NCBI GenBank assembly: GCA_964408735.1
Contig: CAYPAX010000021.1
Coordinates: 1-49,472 of the forward strand
DNA from: UBA7887 sp964408735
Lineage (GTDB): Bacteria; Pseudomonadota; Alphaproteobacteria; UBA7887
Reading direction: 5' to 3'
Length of the DNA: 49,472 bases
Within the stretch, counting starts at the first letter, position 1, and the number at the start of each line of letters is the position of its first letter. Below the pieces are notes generated by a model. It saw nothing but the letters and a program-made list of their open reading frames with translations. It was not told where the DNA came from and made no database searches. Made by a program: the position numbers and the translations under genes. Below, in pieces: positions 1 to 9,446 of this stretch.

Positions 1-357
1 GTCGCCGCGCCAGTCATAGAACGACGAGCCGTCTTCGTCCTCCTCCATGCCGTAGGGCGGATCGTCGCTCCAGCCGACGCTGTACATGCCGCGATCGGGG
101 CTATTGAGGATGGCCAGGAAGCGGCGATAGTCCTCAGGAAATTTCAGATTCCACTGCCGCTCGAGGGCAACGATCTCGTCCGCTTCCAGACCGGGCAGCC
201 ACTTGGTGCCGCGGCGCCACGACTGTCCCCCCACCCCTTCCGCTTCGAAGTCCGCGAAAGATTTCGTCGGATAATCCGCCCACGCTGCCTCGGTGCGCTC
301 CTTGAACCAGTGCAGGAAAGCATCGAGGTCGGTGGGGATATCGGCCATGTCGATCAT
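1..357 (-). CDS. SMI1/KNR4 (SUKH) family protein, partial
   Basis: The minus strand is open from the ATG at 357 to the window edge, giving the first 119 residues; the C-terminus is outside. A segment near residues 58-80 reads LEADEIVALERQWNLKFP followed by EDYRRFLAI, which matches the SUKH signature (helix with an ExxxxLP/FP-x-DYRxFL pattern), and an acidic stretch with WSDDPP follows. SUKH proteins include immunity proteins of contact-dependent or polymorphic toxins as well as housekeeping members; nothing here shows which. A second ATG three codons downstream (348) is an equally good start. It is divergent from the CitE-like gene, with about 86 bp between them. The fold assignment comes from this one motif region. 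Confidence 0.6.
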   Translation of the reverse strand, partial: MIDMADIPTDLDAFLHWFKERTEAAWADYPTKSFADFEAEGVGGQSWRRGTKWLPGLEADEIVALERQWNLKFPEDYRRFLAILNSPDRGMYSVGWSDDPPYGMEEDEDGSSFYDWRGD

Positions 358-443
358 GCCCGGTGTTCTAACACAAATCCGCGTCTTGGAATGAGGGCAC
401 GACACCATTAGGCTGCGCGCGGATTTCCGGAAAGGGTCGAGAC

Positions 444-1325
444 ATGCCAGCATCCGCGCGGCCGCGCCGCAGTGTCTTGTATATGCCGGGCGCCAATGCG
501 CGGGCGCTGGAGAAGGCGCGCTCCCTCGCTTGCGATGCCATCATCATGGACCTGGAGGACGCCGTGGCGCCCGATGCCAAGGACATGGCGCGGGAGCAAA
601 TAACGGCCGCCCTCGCCGAGGGCGGGTATGGCGGGCGCGAGGTGGTGGTGCGGGCCAATGCGCTCGCGACGCCGTGGGGGCGCGACGATCTGGCGGCTTT
701 GGCCAGGGCCGGGGCGGATGCGATTCTGCTGCCCAAGATCGAGAGCGCCGATGGCGTGCGCCAGGCTCTGGCCGTGCTCGACGAAGCGGGCGCGCCCGAG
801 AGCCTGGCCGTCTGGTGCATGATGGAGACGCCGCGCGCGATATTGGAAGCCGCTTCGATTGCCGGCGCCAGTCCGCGGCTGGCGGCGCTGGTCATGGGAA
901 CATCCGACCTGGCCGAAGACCTGCACGCGGCGCACACGGCCATGCGCCTGCCGATGCTCACCGCGCTGTCCCACTGCATTCTCGTCGCGCGCGCCTACGG
1001 GCTTGCCATTCTCGACGGGGTTTACTTGGATCTCGCCGACGACGAGGATTTTGCCGCGCAGTGCCGCCAGGGCGCCGAGCTCGGCTTTGACGGCAAGACC
1101 CTGATCCACCCCAAGACCATCGCCGCCGCCAACGCCGCCTACGCACCGGGCGAAGCCGAAATCGAATGGGCCAGGCGCATCATCGCCGCTCACGCCGAGG
1201 CCGAGGCCGCCGGCAAGGGCGTGGTGCTGGTCGACGGCAAGCTGATCGAGAACCTGCACGTGGCGGCGGCCGGGCGGACGGTGGCGCTGGCCGAGCAGAT
1301 CGCAGCGAACGAGGCCGCGGCATGA
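444..1325 (+). CDS. HpcH/HpaI aldolase/CitE-family lyase (malyl-CoA/beta-methylmalyl-CoA lyase-like)
   Basis: A 293-aa TIM-barrel protein of the citrate lyase beta-like superfamily. Visible signatures are PRRSVLYMPGANARALEKA at the N-terminus, IIMDLEDAVAP, LLPKIESADGV, the metal-ligand glutamate in WCMMETPRA, the aspartate in MGTSDLAEDL, and the FDGKTLIHPKTI stretch. Family members cleave or condense acyl-CoA thioesters such as L-malyl-CoA, beta-methylmalyl-CoA and citramalyl-CoA. The stop overlaps the start of the following MaoC hydratase (ATGA), so the two are translationally coupled; that pairing is typical of malyl-CoA lyase plus mesaconyl-CoA hydratase in alphaproteobacteria. The start is the ATG at 444, with GGAAAGGG about 8 nt upstream. 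The exact substrate is inferred from context only; malyl-CoA thioesterase is an alternative. Confidence 0.82.
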   Translation: MPASARPRRSVLYMPGANARALEKARSLACDAIIMDLEDAVAPDAKDMAREQITAALAEGGYGGREVVVRANALATPWGRDDLAALARAGADAILLPKIESADGVRQALAVLDEAGAPESLAVWCMMETPRAILEAASIAGASPRLAALVMGTSDLAEDLHAAHTAMRLPMLTALSHCILVARAYGLAILDGVYLDLADDEDFAAQCRQGAELGFDGKTLIHPKTIAAANAAYAPGEAEIEWARRIIAAHAEAEAAGKGVVLVDGKLIENLHVAAAGRTVALAEQIAANEAAA

Positions 1326-2350
1326 GCGGCAAGAGTTGGCCCGGCAACTTCTTCGAGGACTTCGCTCTCGGCCAGGAGATCGCGCACGCCACGCCACGCA
1401 CGGTGACCACGGGCGATGTGGCGCTCTACACCGCACTCACCGGCTCGCGCTTCGCCGTCACCTCGGCCGACAGTTTCGCGCAAGGTCTCGGCCTCCCCCG
1501 AGCGCCGGTCGATCCCTGGCTCGCCTTCCATATGGTATTCGGCAAATCGGTGCCTGATGTCTCGCTCAACGCCGTGGCCAATCTCGGCTATGCGGAGGGT
1601 CGCTTCCTGGCGCCTGTCTATCCCGGCGACACGTTGTCGGCGTCCTCGACCGTGATCGGTGTCAAGCAGAACTCGAACGGCAAGACCGGCGTCGTCTATG
1701 TCCGCACCAGCGGCACCAACCAGCACGGCGAGACCGTCATGACCTTCGCCCGCTGGGTGATGGTGGCCAAGCGTGATGCGGCCTCCGCCGCACCAGAGCC
1801 CGTGGTGCCTGAGCTTGCCGACCACGTCGCCGTCGCCGACCTGCCGGCACCCACCCTCGATATGGCGGCCTACGACTTCGCCGCCTCCGGCGAGGCCCAC
1901 CGCTGGGACGACTACGAGGTCGGCGAGCGCATCGACCACTGCGCCGGCATCACCATCGAGGAAGCCGAGCACCAGCTGGCGACGCGGCTCTACCAGAACA
2001 CGGCGCGGCCCCATTACGACGCCCACTACGCCGCCGGCACGCGCTTCGGCAAGCGGCTGATTTATGGCGGCCACGTCATCAGCCTCGCCCGCGCACTGAG
2101 CTTCAACGGCCTTGCCAACGCCTTCTGGCCGGTAGCACTCAATGGCGGCCGCCACGCCGCGCCGGCCTTTGCCGGCGACACCATCCACGCCTGGTCCGAG
2201 GTGCTGGCAAAAGATCCGCTGCCGGGCCGCGACGACCTCGGTGCCTTACGCCTGCACCTGGTGGCGACGCGCAATCTGCCGTGCACGGACTTTCCCGAGG
2301 ACGACATCGTTCTCGACCTCGACACCACCGTGCTGCTGCCGCGCGGTTGA
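1322..2350 (+). CDS. mch: Double-hotdog MaoC-family dehydratase, mesaconyl-CoA hydratase-like
   Basis: 342 aa with two hotdog modules: an N-terminal one beginning NFFEDFALGQEIAHATPRTV and a C-terminal one with WDDYEVGERIDHCAGITIEE. The length and the motifs FHMVFGKSVPDVSLNAVANLGYAEG, YPGDTLSASSTVIGVK and IYGGHVISLARALSFNG fit beta-methylmalyl-CoA dehydratase (mesaconyl-CoA hydratase), which interconverts mesaconyl-CoA and beta-methylmalyl-CoA in the ethylmalonyl-CoA pathway. I chose the ATG at 1322, which overlaps the lyase stop, although the frame stays open further upstream. The rest of the ethylmalonyl-CoA pathway (ccr, ecm, mcd) is not in this window. The family is clear; the substrate follows from the partner gene and the length. 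Confidence 0.8.
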   Translation: MSGKSWPGNFFEDFALGQEIAHATPRTVTTGDVALYTALTGSRFAVTSADSFAQGLGLPRAPVDPWLAFHMVFGKSVPDVSLNAVANLGYAEGRFLAPVYPGDTLSASSTVIGVKQNSNGKTGVVYVRTSGTNQHGETVMTFARWVMVAKRDAASAAPEPVVPELADHVAVADLPAPTLDMAAYDFAASGEAHRWDDYEVGERIDHCAGITIEEAEHQLATRLYQNTARPHYDAHYAAGTRFGKRLIYGGHVISLARALSFNGLANAFWPVALNGGRHAAPAFAGDTIHAWSEVLAKDPLPGRDDLGALRLHLVATRNLPCTDFPEDDIVLDLDTTVLLPRG

Positions 2351-2410
2351 CTTGGGCGAATCCAGGGTCTAGGTCACTTAGGTCTCTGTAAGCGCCGAGG
2401 GGAGCTGTCT

Positions 2411-2806
2411 ATGAGCCAAGCTGAGCGGCCACTGTCGCCGCACCTGCAAGTCTATCGACCGCAGCTGACCTCGGTGCTTTCGATCCTGCACCGCATGACC
2501 GGCGCCGGGCTCGGGCTCGGCACGCTGCTGCTGGTCTGGTGGCTGGCCGCGGCCGCCGGCGGCGTCGAGGACTACGCCACCGTGCAAGCCTTCATCGGCT
2601 CCTTCATCGGCCGCGTGCTGTTGCTGGGCTGGACCTGGGCGCTGTTCTACCACCTCTGCAACGGCATCCGGCATCTGTTCTGGGATGCGGGCGTCGGCTA
2701 CGAGCTTGCCGCGCTCTACCGCAGCGGGTGGACGGTGGTCGCCGCATCGGGCGCCCTGACCCTGCTGGCCTTCATCATCGGCTACGCCTCGCGGGGCGGA
2801 TCATGA
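2411..2806 (+). CDS. sdhC: Succinate dehydrogenase cytochrome b556 subunit SdhC
   Basis: 131-aa integral membrane subunit of complex II. The N-terminal RPLSPHLQVYRPQLTSVLSI, followed by LHRMTG, is the SdhC signature; a second conserved region, FYHLCNGIRHLFWD, carries the haem-ligand histidine. Three hydrophobic helices are visible (about residues 30-50, 60-90 and 105-127). It anchors SdhAB and contributes to quinone and haem binding. The start has a good ribosome site (GGGGAG, 6-7 nt upstream). First gene of sdhCDAB; the next start (2803) overlaps its stop. Confidence 0.95.
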   Translation: MSQAERPLSPHLQVYRPQLTSVLSILHRMTGAGLGLGTLLLVWWLAAAAGGVEDYATVQAFIGSFIGRVLLLGWTWALFYHLCNGIRHLFWDAGVGYELAALYRSGWTVVAASGALTLLAFIIGYASRGGS

Positions 2807-3174
2807 GCCGGCTCGCCCGCGCCCGCGGCCTCGGCGCCGCCAAGGAGGGCGTGCAGCACTGGTGGCTGCAACGGCTGACGGCGATCGCGCTGGTGCCCTT
2901 GCTGCTCTGGTTCACGGCTTCGCTGGCCCAGCTCGCCGGTGCCGAGCAAGCGGCCGTCACCGCCTGGCTGGCGCGGCCCCTGGTCGCGGTGCTGGTGGTG
3001 CTGCTGCTGTTCGCCACCTTCGCTCACCTCAAGCTCGGGCTCGAGGTGGTGATCGAGGATTACGTGCACGGCACCTTCGCCAAACATGCCGCGCTGCTGC
3101 TGGTGGGCTATGGCTGCATTCTGCTCGGCGCCATCGGCATTTTCTCCGTGCTCAAAATCGCTTTCCAAGGCTGA
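2803..3174 (+). CDS. sdhD: Succinate dehydrogenase hydrophobic membrane anchor SdhD
   Basis: 123 aa beginning MSRLARARGLGAAKEGVQHW, the usual alphaproteobacterial SdhD N-terminus, followed by three membrane helices. The haem/quinone region FAHLKLGLEVVIEDYVHG is present. Its start overlaps the sdhC stop by 4 nt (ATGA) and it ends 6 nt before sdhA. The frame is open well upstream inside sdhC, but homologues start at this Met. It completes the membrane domain of complex II. Confidence 0.93.
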   Translation: MSRLARARGLGAAKEGVQHWWLQRLTAIALVPLLLWFTASLAQLAGAEQAAVTAWLARPLVAVLVVLLLFATFAHLKLGLEVVIEDYVHGTFAKHAALLLVGYGCILLGAIGIFSVLKIAFQG

Positions 3175-3180
3175 TCCGCC

Positions 3181-4971
3181 ATGTCCGACGCCTATCCGAT
3201 CATCGATCACGCCTATGACGTCGTCGTCGTGGGTGCCGGCGGCGCGGGCTTACGCGCCACCTTCGGCATGGCCGAGAAGGGCCTCAAGACGGCCTGCCTG
3301 ACCAAGGTCTTCCCCACCCGCAGCCACACCGTGGCGGCGCAAGGCGGCATCTCGGCGTCGCTCGGCAATATGGGCGACGACGACTGGCGCTGGCATATGT
3401 ACGACACGGTCAAGGGCTCCGACTGGCTCGGCGACCAGGACGCCATCGAATATATGTGCCGCGAGGCGGCGCCCGCGGTCTACGAGCTGGAGCATTACGG
3501 CGTGCCGTTCTCGCGCACGCCCGAGGGCAAGATCTACCAGCGCGCCTTCGGCGGCATGACGACCAACTACGGCGAAGGCATCGCCCAGCGCACCTGCGCC
3601 GCCGCCGACCGCACCGGCCACGCCATCCTGCACACCCTCTACCAGCAGGCCCTGCGCGCCCACGCCGAGTTCCTGGTCGAATATTTCGCCCTCGACCTGA
3701 TCATGGACGAGGACGGGGTTTGCCGCGGGGTGATGGCCTGGAACCTCGACGACGGCACCATCCACCGCTTCCGGGCGCACCAGGTGGTGATGGCGACGGG
3801 CGGCTACGGACGCGCCTATTTCTCCTGCACCTCGGCCCATACCTGCACCGGCGACGGCAACGCCATGGTGCTGCGCGCCGGCCTGCCCTGCCAGGACATG
3901 GAGTTCGTGCAGTTCCATCCCACCGGCATCTACGGCGCCGGCTGCCTGATCACCGAGGGCGTGCGCGGCGAGGGCGGCTACCTCACCAATGGCGAGGGCG
4001 AGCGCTTCATGGAGCGCTATGCGCCCTCGGCCAAGGATCTCGCCAGCCGCGACGTGGTCAGCCGCTCCATGACCGTCGAGATTCGCGAGGGCCGCGGCGT
4101 CGGTGCCGAGGCCGACCACATTCACCTGCATCTCGAGCACCTCGATGCGGAGCTGATCAATCTGCGCCTGCCCGGCATTGCCGAGACCGCGCGCATCTTC
4201 GCCGGCGTCGACGTCACCCGCGAGCCGATCCCGGTGCTGCCGACCTGCCACTACAACATGGGCGGCATTCCGACCAACTATCACGGCGAGGCGGTGACGC
4301 TCCGCGACGGCGACCCGGACGCGGTGGTGCCGGGCCTGATGGCGATCGGCGAGGCGGCCTGCGTCTCGGTGCACGGCGCCAACCGGCTCGGCTCCAACTC
4401 GCTGCTCGATCTCGTGGTGTTCGGCCGCGCCGCGGCCAACCGCGCCGCCGAGCTGGTACGCCCGGGCGAGGCCCACAAGGATATGCCCGCCAACGCAGGC
4501 GAGAACGCCGTCGCGCGGCTCGACAAATGGCGCCACGCCAAGGGCGGCACGCCGACCGCCGCCATGCGCCTCGAGATGCAGCGCGTCATGCAGAACCACT
4601 GCGCCGTCTTCCGCACCGGCGAGGTGCTGGAGGAAGGCGTGCAGAAGCTCACCAAGGTCTGGGGCGGGCTCGACGATATCGGCGTCTCCGACCGCTCGCT
4701 GGTGTGGAACTCGGATCTCGTCGAGACCTTGGAGCTGGAAAACCTCATGGCCCAGGCCGTGGTCGCCATCACCGGCGCCGCCAACCGCACCGAAAGCCGT
4801 GGCGCCCACGCCCGCGAGGACTATGCCGAGCGCGACGACGAGGACTGGCTCAAGCACACCGTCGCCTGGCTCGACGAGAACGGCAAGCCCCGCCTCGACT
4901 ACCGCCCCGTCCACCTCAACACCCTGACCAACGAGGTCCAGCCCATCCCGCCCAAGGCGCGGGTGTACTAG
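3181..4971 (+). CDS. sdhA: Succinate dehydrogenase flavoprotein subunit SdhA
   Basis: 596 aa, full length. It oxidises succinate to fumarate and passes electrons through SdhB to quinone. The FAD-binding VVVVGAGGAGLRA lies near residues 14-26; His49 in RSHTVAAQGGISASLGN is the residue that carries covalent FAD in this family; the substrate region FHPTGIYGAGCLITEGVRGE and the C-terminal RTESRGAHAREDY are intact. It lies 6 nt after sdhD and 24 nt before sdhB, in one operon. No anomalies were seen. Confidence 0.98.
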   Translation: MSDAYPIIDHAYDVVVVGAGGAGLRATFGMAEKGLKTACLTKVFPTRSHTVAAQGGISASLGNMGDDDWRWHMYDTVKGSDWLGDQDAIEYMCREAAPAVYELEHYGVPFSRTPEGKIYQRAFGGMTTNYGEGIAQRTCAAADRTGHAILHTLYQQALRAHAEFLVEYFALDLIMDEDGVCRGVMAWNLDDGTIHRFRAHQVVMATGGYGRAYFSCTSAHTCTGDGNAMVLRAGLPCQDMEFVQFHPTGIYGAGCLITEGVRGEGGYLTNGEGERFMERYAPSAKDLASRDVVSRSMTVEIREGRGVGAEADHIHLHLEHLDAELINLRLPGIAETARIFAGVDVTREPIPVLPTCHYNMGGIPTNYHGEAVTLRDGDPDAVVPGLMAIGEAACVSVHGANRLGSNSLLDLVVFGRAAANRAAELVRPGEAHKDMPANAGENAVARLDKWRHAKGGTPTAAMRLEMQRVMQNHCAVFRTGEVLEEGVQKLTKVWGGLDDIGVSDRSLVWNSDLVETLELENLMAQAVVAITGAANRTESRGAHAREDYAERDDEDWLKHTVAWLDENGKPRLDYRPVHLNTLTNEVQPIPPKARVY

Positions 4972-4995
4972 GCTGGCATTCGAGAGGCCGAACCC

Positions 4996-5775
4996 ATGGC
5001 AGAATTCACTCTCCCGAAGAACTCCAAGGTCGGTGCCGGCGAGACGCACAAGGCGGCAGAGGGGGCGACCAACGTGCGCACCTTCGCGATCTATCGCTGG
5101 AGCCCGGACGACGAGGACAATCCGCGCGTCGACCGCTACGAGGTCGATCTCGACACCTGCGGGCCGATGGTTCTCGACGCCCTGATCAAGATCAAGAACG
5201 AGATGGATTCGACGCTGACCTTCCGCCGCTCCTGCCGCGAAGGGGTCTGCGGCAGCTGCGCCATGAACATCGACGGCACCAACACCCTGGCCTGCACCAA
5301 GTTCATCGACGAGGTCGATGGCGAGGTGCCGGTCTATCCCCTGCCCCACATGCCCGTGGTCAAGGACCTGGTGCCCGACCTCAACCACGTCTATGCGCAA
5401 TATGCCTCCGTGGAGCCCTGGCTGCAGTCCGACACCCCGGCGCCGCCCGACGGCGAGCGCCTGCAAAGCCCCGAGGAGCGCGAGAAGCTCGACGGGCTCT
5501 ACGAATGCATTCTCTGCTTCTGCTGCTCCACCAGCTGCCCGAGCTATTGGTGGAACGGCGATCGCTATCTTGGGCCCGCGGTGCTGTTGCAGGCCTATCG
5601 CTGGCTCGCCGACAGTCGTGACGAGGCGGCGGGCGAGCGGCTCGATGGGCTTGAGGACCCCTTCAAGCTCTATCGCTGCCACACCATCATGAACTGCACC
5701 AAGACCTGCCCGAAAAGTCTCAATCCGGGCCAGGCGATCGGCGAGATCAAGAAACTGATGGTCGAGCGCAGATAA
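4996..5775 (+). CDS. sdhB: Succinate dehydrogenase iron-sulfur subunit SdhB
   Basis: 259 aa. The N-terminal ferredoxin domain has the 2Fe-2S cysteines in SCREGVCGSC (Cys80, 85, 88) and a fourth near residue 100. The C-terminal domain has CILCFCCSTSCPSYWW (from Cys171) and CHTIMNCTKTCPKSLNP for the 4Fe-4S and 3Fe-4S clusters. It wires the flavin of SdhA to the quinone site in SdhCD. Last gene of the sdh operon; the antiporter gene starts 1 nt after the stop, so that gene probably shares the transcript. Confidence 0.98.
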   Translation: MAEFTLPKNSKVGAGETHKAAEGATNVRTFAIYRWSPDDEDNPRVDRYEVDLDTCGPMVLDALIKIKNEMDSTLTFRRSCREGVCGSCAMNIDGTNTLACTKFIDEVDGEVPVYPLPHMPVVKDLVPDLNHVYAQYASVEPWLQSDTPAPPDGERLQSPEEREKLDGLYECILCFCCSTSCPSYWWNGDRYLGPAVLLQAYRWLADSRDEAAGERLDGLEDPFKLYRCHTIMNCTKTCPKSLNPGQAIGEIKKLMVERR

Positions 5776-5776
5776 C

Positions 5777-6727
5777 ATGATGTGGCTTCTTCTCGTCGCC
5801 GGCCTGCTGTTGTTGCTGGTGGGCGGCGAGCTGCTGGTGCGCGGCGCCGTCGGCCTGGCGCGTGGCTGGCGCGTCTCACCGCTCGTGATCGGCTTGACCG
5901 TGGTCGCTTTCGGCACCTCGGCGCCGGAACTCGTAGTCAGCCTCAACGCGGCCCTCGGCGGCCATGCCGACATCGTGCTCGGCAACGTGGTCGGCTCCAA
6001 CATCGCCAACGTGCTGGCCATGATCGGCGTCGCCGCCTTGTTCGCGCCCATCCTCATCGACGGCAGCACGGTGCGCCGCGACGGCACCATCCTGCTGCTG
6101 GTCAGCATGATTTTCGTCGGGCTTTGCCTGCGCGGCAGCATCGATTGGCCGATAGGTTTGGCCATGGTTGCCTCCCTGGCCGCCTATACGTTGTGGTCGT
6201 TCTGGGCCGCGCGCCGGGCCGCCGCGCCCGTCATCGCCGACCTCGGCGGCGAGATCGAGGAAGCGCCGTCGAAGCCCTGGCTGGCCATGGTCTTTACCCT
6301 CGGCGGCATTGCCGGCGTGGTCGTCGGCGCCGACCTCCTGATCGACGGTGCCGTCGAAGTGGCGCGCCTGGCCGGGCTGTCGGAAGCCGTGATCGGCCTC
6401 AGCCTGGTCGCCTTCGGCACCTCGCTGCCGGAGATCGCCACCGCAGGCATGGCCGCCTGGCGCGGCCATAGCGACCTTGCCATCGGCAATGCGCTCGGCT
6501 CCAACCTGTTCAATATCCTCGCCATTGCCGGCATCACGGCCCTGGTGGTGCCGGTTCCCGTGGCCGCCGAGCTGCTCGCCTTCGATTTGTGGGTGATGCT
6601 GGCGGTAACCGTGGGGCTGTTGCTACTGCTGACCATGGGTCGGCGCATCGGCCGCCTCGAAGGCGCGGTGCTGGTGGCCGGCTATGGCTTCTACATCACC
6701 TTCATCACGAGCGGCGCCACAATCTAG
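5777..6727 (+). CDS. CaxA/YrbG-type Ca2+/cation antiporter
   Basis: 316-aa polytopic membrane protein of the Ca2+/cation antiporter superfamily. The two inverted alpha-repeats are visible: VIGLTVVAFGTSAPELVVSL with GNVVGSNIANVL in the first half, and VIGLSLVAFGTSLPEIATA with GNALGSNLFNIL in the second. Each repeat carries the ion-binding GTSxPE and GNxxGSN motifs. It should exchange Ca2+ for Na+ or H+ across the inner membrane. It starts 1 nt after sdhB and is followed by a strong hairpin with a T-tract, so it probably ends the sdh transcript. The ion specificity cannot be read from sequence. Confidence 0.9.
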   Translation: MMWLLLVAGLLLLLVGGELLVRGAVGLARGWRVSPLVIGLTVVAFGTSAPELVVSLNAALGGHADIVLGNVVGSNIANVLAMIGVAALFAPILIDGSTVRRDGTILLLVSMIFVGLCLRGSIDWPIGLAMVASLAAYTLWSFWAARRAAAPVIADLGGEIEEAPSKPWLAMVFTLGGIAGVVVGADLLIDGAVEVARLAGLSEAVIGLSLVAFGTSLPEIATAGMAAWRGHSDLAIGNALGSNLFNILAIAGITALVVPVPVAAELLAFDLWVMLAVTVGLLLLLTMGRRIGRLEGAVLVAGYGFYITFITSGATI

Positions 6728-6732
6728 AGCAT

Positions 6733-6771
6733 GGGCAGACAGCCCGCTTCTGGGCTATCCTGCCTTTCTTT
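6733..6771 (+). terminator. Rho-independent terminator after the sdh-antiporter operon
   Basis: A two-part stem, GGCAG-ac-AGCCC, with a 6-nt loop and GGGCT-at-CCTGCC, occupies about 6734-6764 and is followed by TTTCTTT. It lies just after the antiporter stop and before the next gene at 6794, so it should end the sdhCDAB-antiporter transcript. Confidence 0.65.
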
Positions 6772-6793
6772 GTGACATGGGTGGGAGAGCGTC

Positions 6794-7909
6794 ATGCGTG
6801 GATTGACCCTTATCATCGTCTTGGTAATCGGCCTCGGTGCCGGCTATTACGGCCGCACACTGCGGCCGGCAGACGCGCCGCAAGCGCCAAGCGGCGGTGA
6901 AGTTGCGACATCGGAGCCGGCTGCAGACGCCGGGCCGGGCGATGCGGTACGCTGGAAGCTGGCCAGCTCCTTTGCCGCGACCATGCCGATCCTCGGCCCC
7001 TCGATCGACGCCTTTATCAGCAATGTCGATACCACCTCCGGCGGCAACATGAAGATCAAGTTCTTCGATCCGGGCGCCCTGGTGCCACCGCTCGAAGTGT
7101 TCGACGCCGTGGCCTCCGGCTCGGTCGACATGGGCTATTCCACGCCCGGCTTCTGGGCCGGCAAGGAAGCCGCCTTGCAATTGTTCAGCGCCGTGCCGTT
7201 CGGGCCGGCCTCGGCCGAATACATGGCCTGGTTCTATTTCGGCGGCGGCAAGGCGGAGTTCGAGGCGATCTACGCCAAGCACAACATCAAGGGCCACCTC
7301 TGCGGCCTCTTCGCGCCCGAGGCCTCGGGCTGGTTCCGCGAGGAGATCACCAGCGCCGAAGACCTCAAGGGCCTCAAGATGCGCTTCTTCGGCCTCGGCG
7401 CCCGCGCCATGGAGAAGCTCGGCGTCTCGACCCAGCTCATCGCGCCCGGCGACATCTTCCCGGCGCTCGAGCTCGGCACCATCGATGCCACCGAGCTTGC
7501 CAGCCCGGCCATCGACAAGAATCTTGGCTTCTATCAGATAGCCAAGCACTATTACTTCCCCGGCTGGCACCAGCAATCCACCTGGGTCGAGCTGATCGTC
7601 AACATGGACCGCTGGAATACGCTCAGCGACCGCCAGAAGCGCATCTTCGAGGTCTCATGCGGCGACATGGTGCGCCGGACCATCGCCCAAGGCGAGGCCG
7701 AGCAGGTGCCGGCGCTCGAGTTCCTCGAAGGCGAAGGCGTGACCCTGCACGAATGGTCGCCGGAGATGCTGGGCCTGTTCGAAGGCGCCTGGAACGAGGT
7801 CGCGATCGAGGAAGCCGCAAAGGACGCCACCTTCGCCAGCGCCTGGAAATCGCTCAGCGACTTCCGCACCCGTTATGCCACTTGGCGCCAGCTCGGCTAT
7901 CTGAAATAA
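6794..7909 (+). CDS. TRAP transporter substrate-binding protein, DctP family (orphan)
   Basis: 371 aa with a single N-terminal hydrophobic segment (residues 4-20, signal peptide or anchor) and a Pro/Ala/Glu-rich linker to about residue 50. The DctP fold follows: WKLASSFAATMPILG, FDAVASGSVDMGYS, EDLKGLKMRFFGLGARAMEK with the conserved carboxylate-binding arginine region, and FPALELGTIDATE. The pattern resembles the 2-oxoacid-binding TakP branch. No dctQ or dctM lies beside it, so it must work with permease subunits encoded elsewhere. It sits 33 nt before mmsA, which hints at a branched-chain or propionate-type substrate, but that is inference. Confidence 0.87.
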   Translation: MRGLTLIIVLVIGLGAGYYGRTLRPADAPQAPSGGEVATSEPAADAGPGDAVRWKLASSFAATMPILGPSIDAFISNVDTTSGGNMKIKFFDPGALVPPLEVFDAVASGSVDMGYSTPGFWAGKEAALQLFSAVPFGPASAEYMAWFYFGGGKAEFEAIYAKHNIKGHLCGLFAPEASGWFREEITSAEDLKGLKMRFFGLGARAMEKLGVSTQLIAPGDIFPALELGTIDATELASPAIDKNLGFYQIAKHYYFPGWHQQSTWVELIVNMDRWNTLSDRQKRIFEVSCGDMVRRTIAQGEAEQVPALEFLEGEGVTLHEWSPEMLGLFEGAWNEVAIEEAAKDATFASAWKSLSDFRTRYATWRQLGYLK

Positions 7910-7942
7910 ACACCCGGTCTGGAACCGAAGGAAAAAAGAGCC

Positions 7943-9439
<1,497 letters not shown>

Positions 9440-9446
9440 ACCGTCC

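Noticed and set aside
363..374. Small inverted repeat GTGTT-CT-AACAC between the divergent SUKH and CitE-like genes
   Set aside because: Arms of only 5 bp; expected by chance in a window this size.
3250..6165. A 971-codon open frame on the minus strand opposite sdhA and sdhB
   Set aside because: It is a by-product of high GC and codon bias; the opposite strand encodes unmistakable SdhA/SdhB, and the frame has no domain features.
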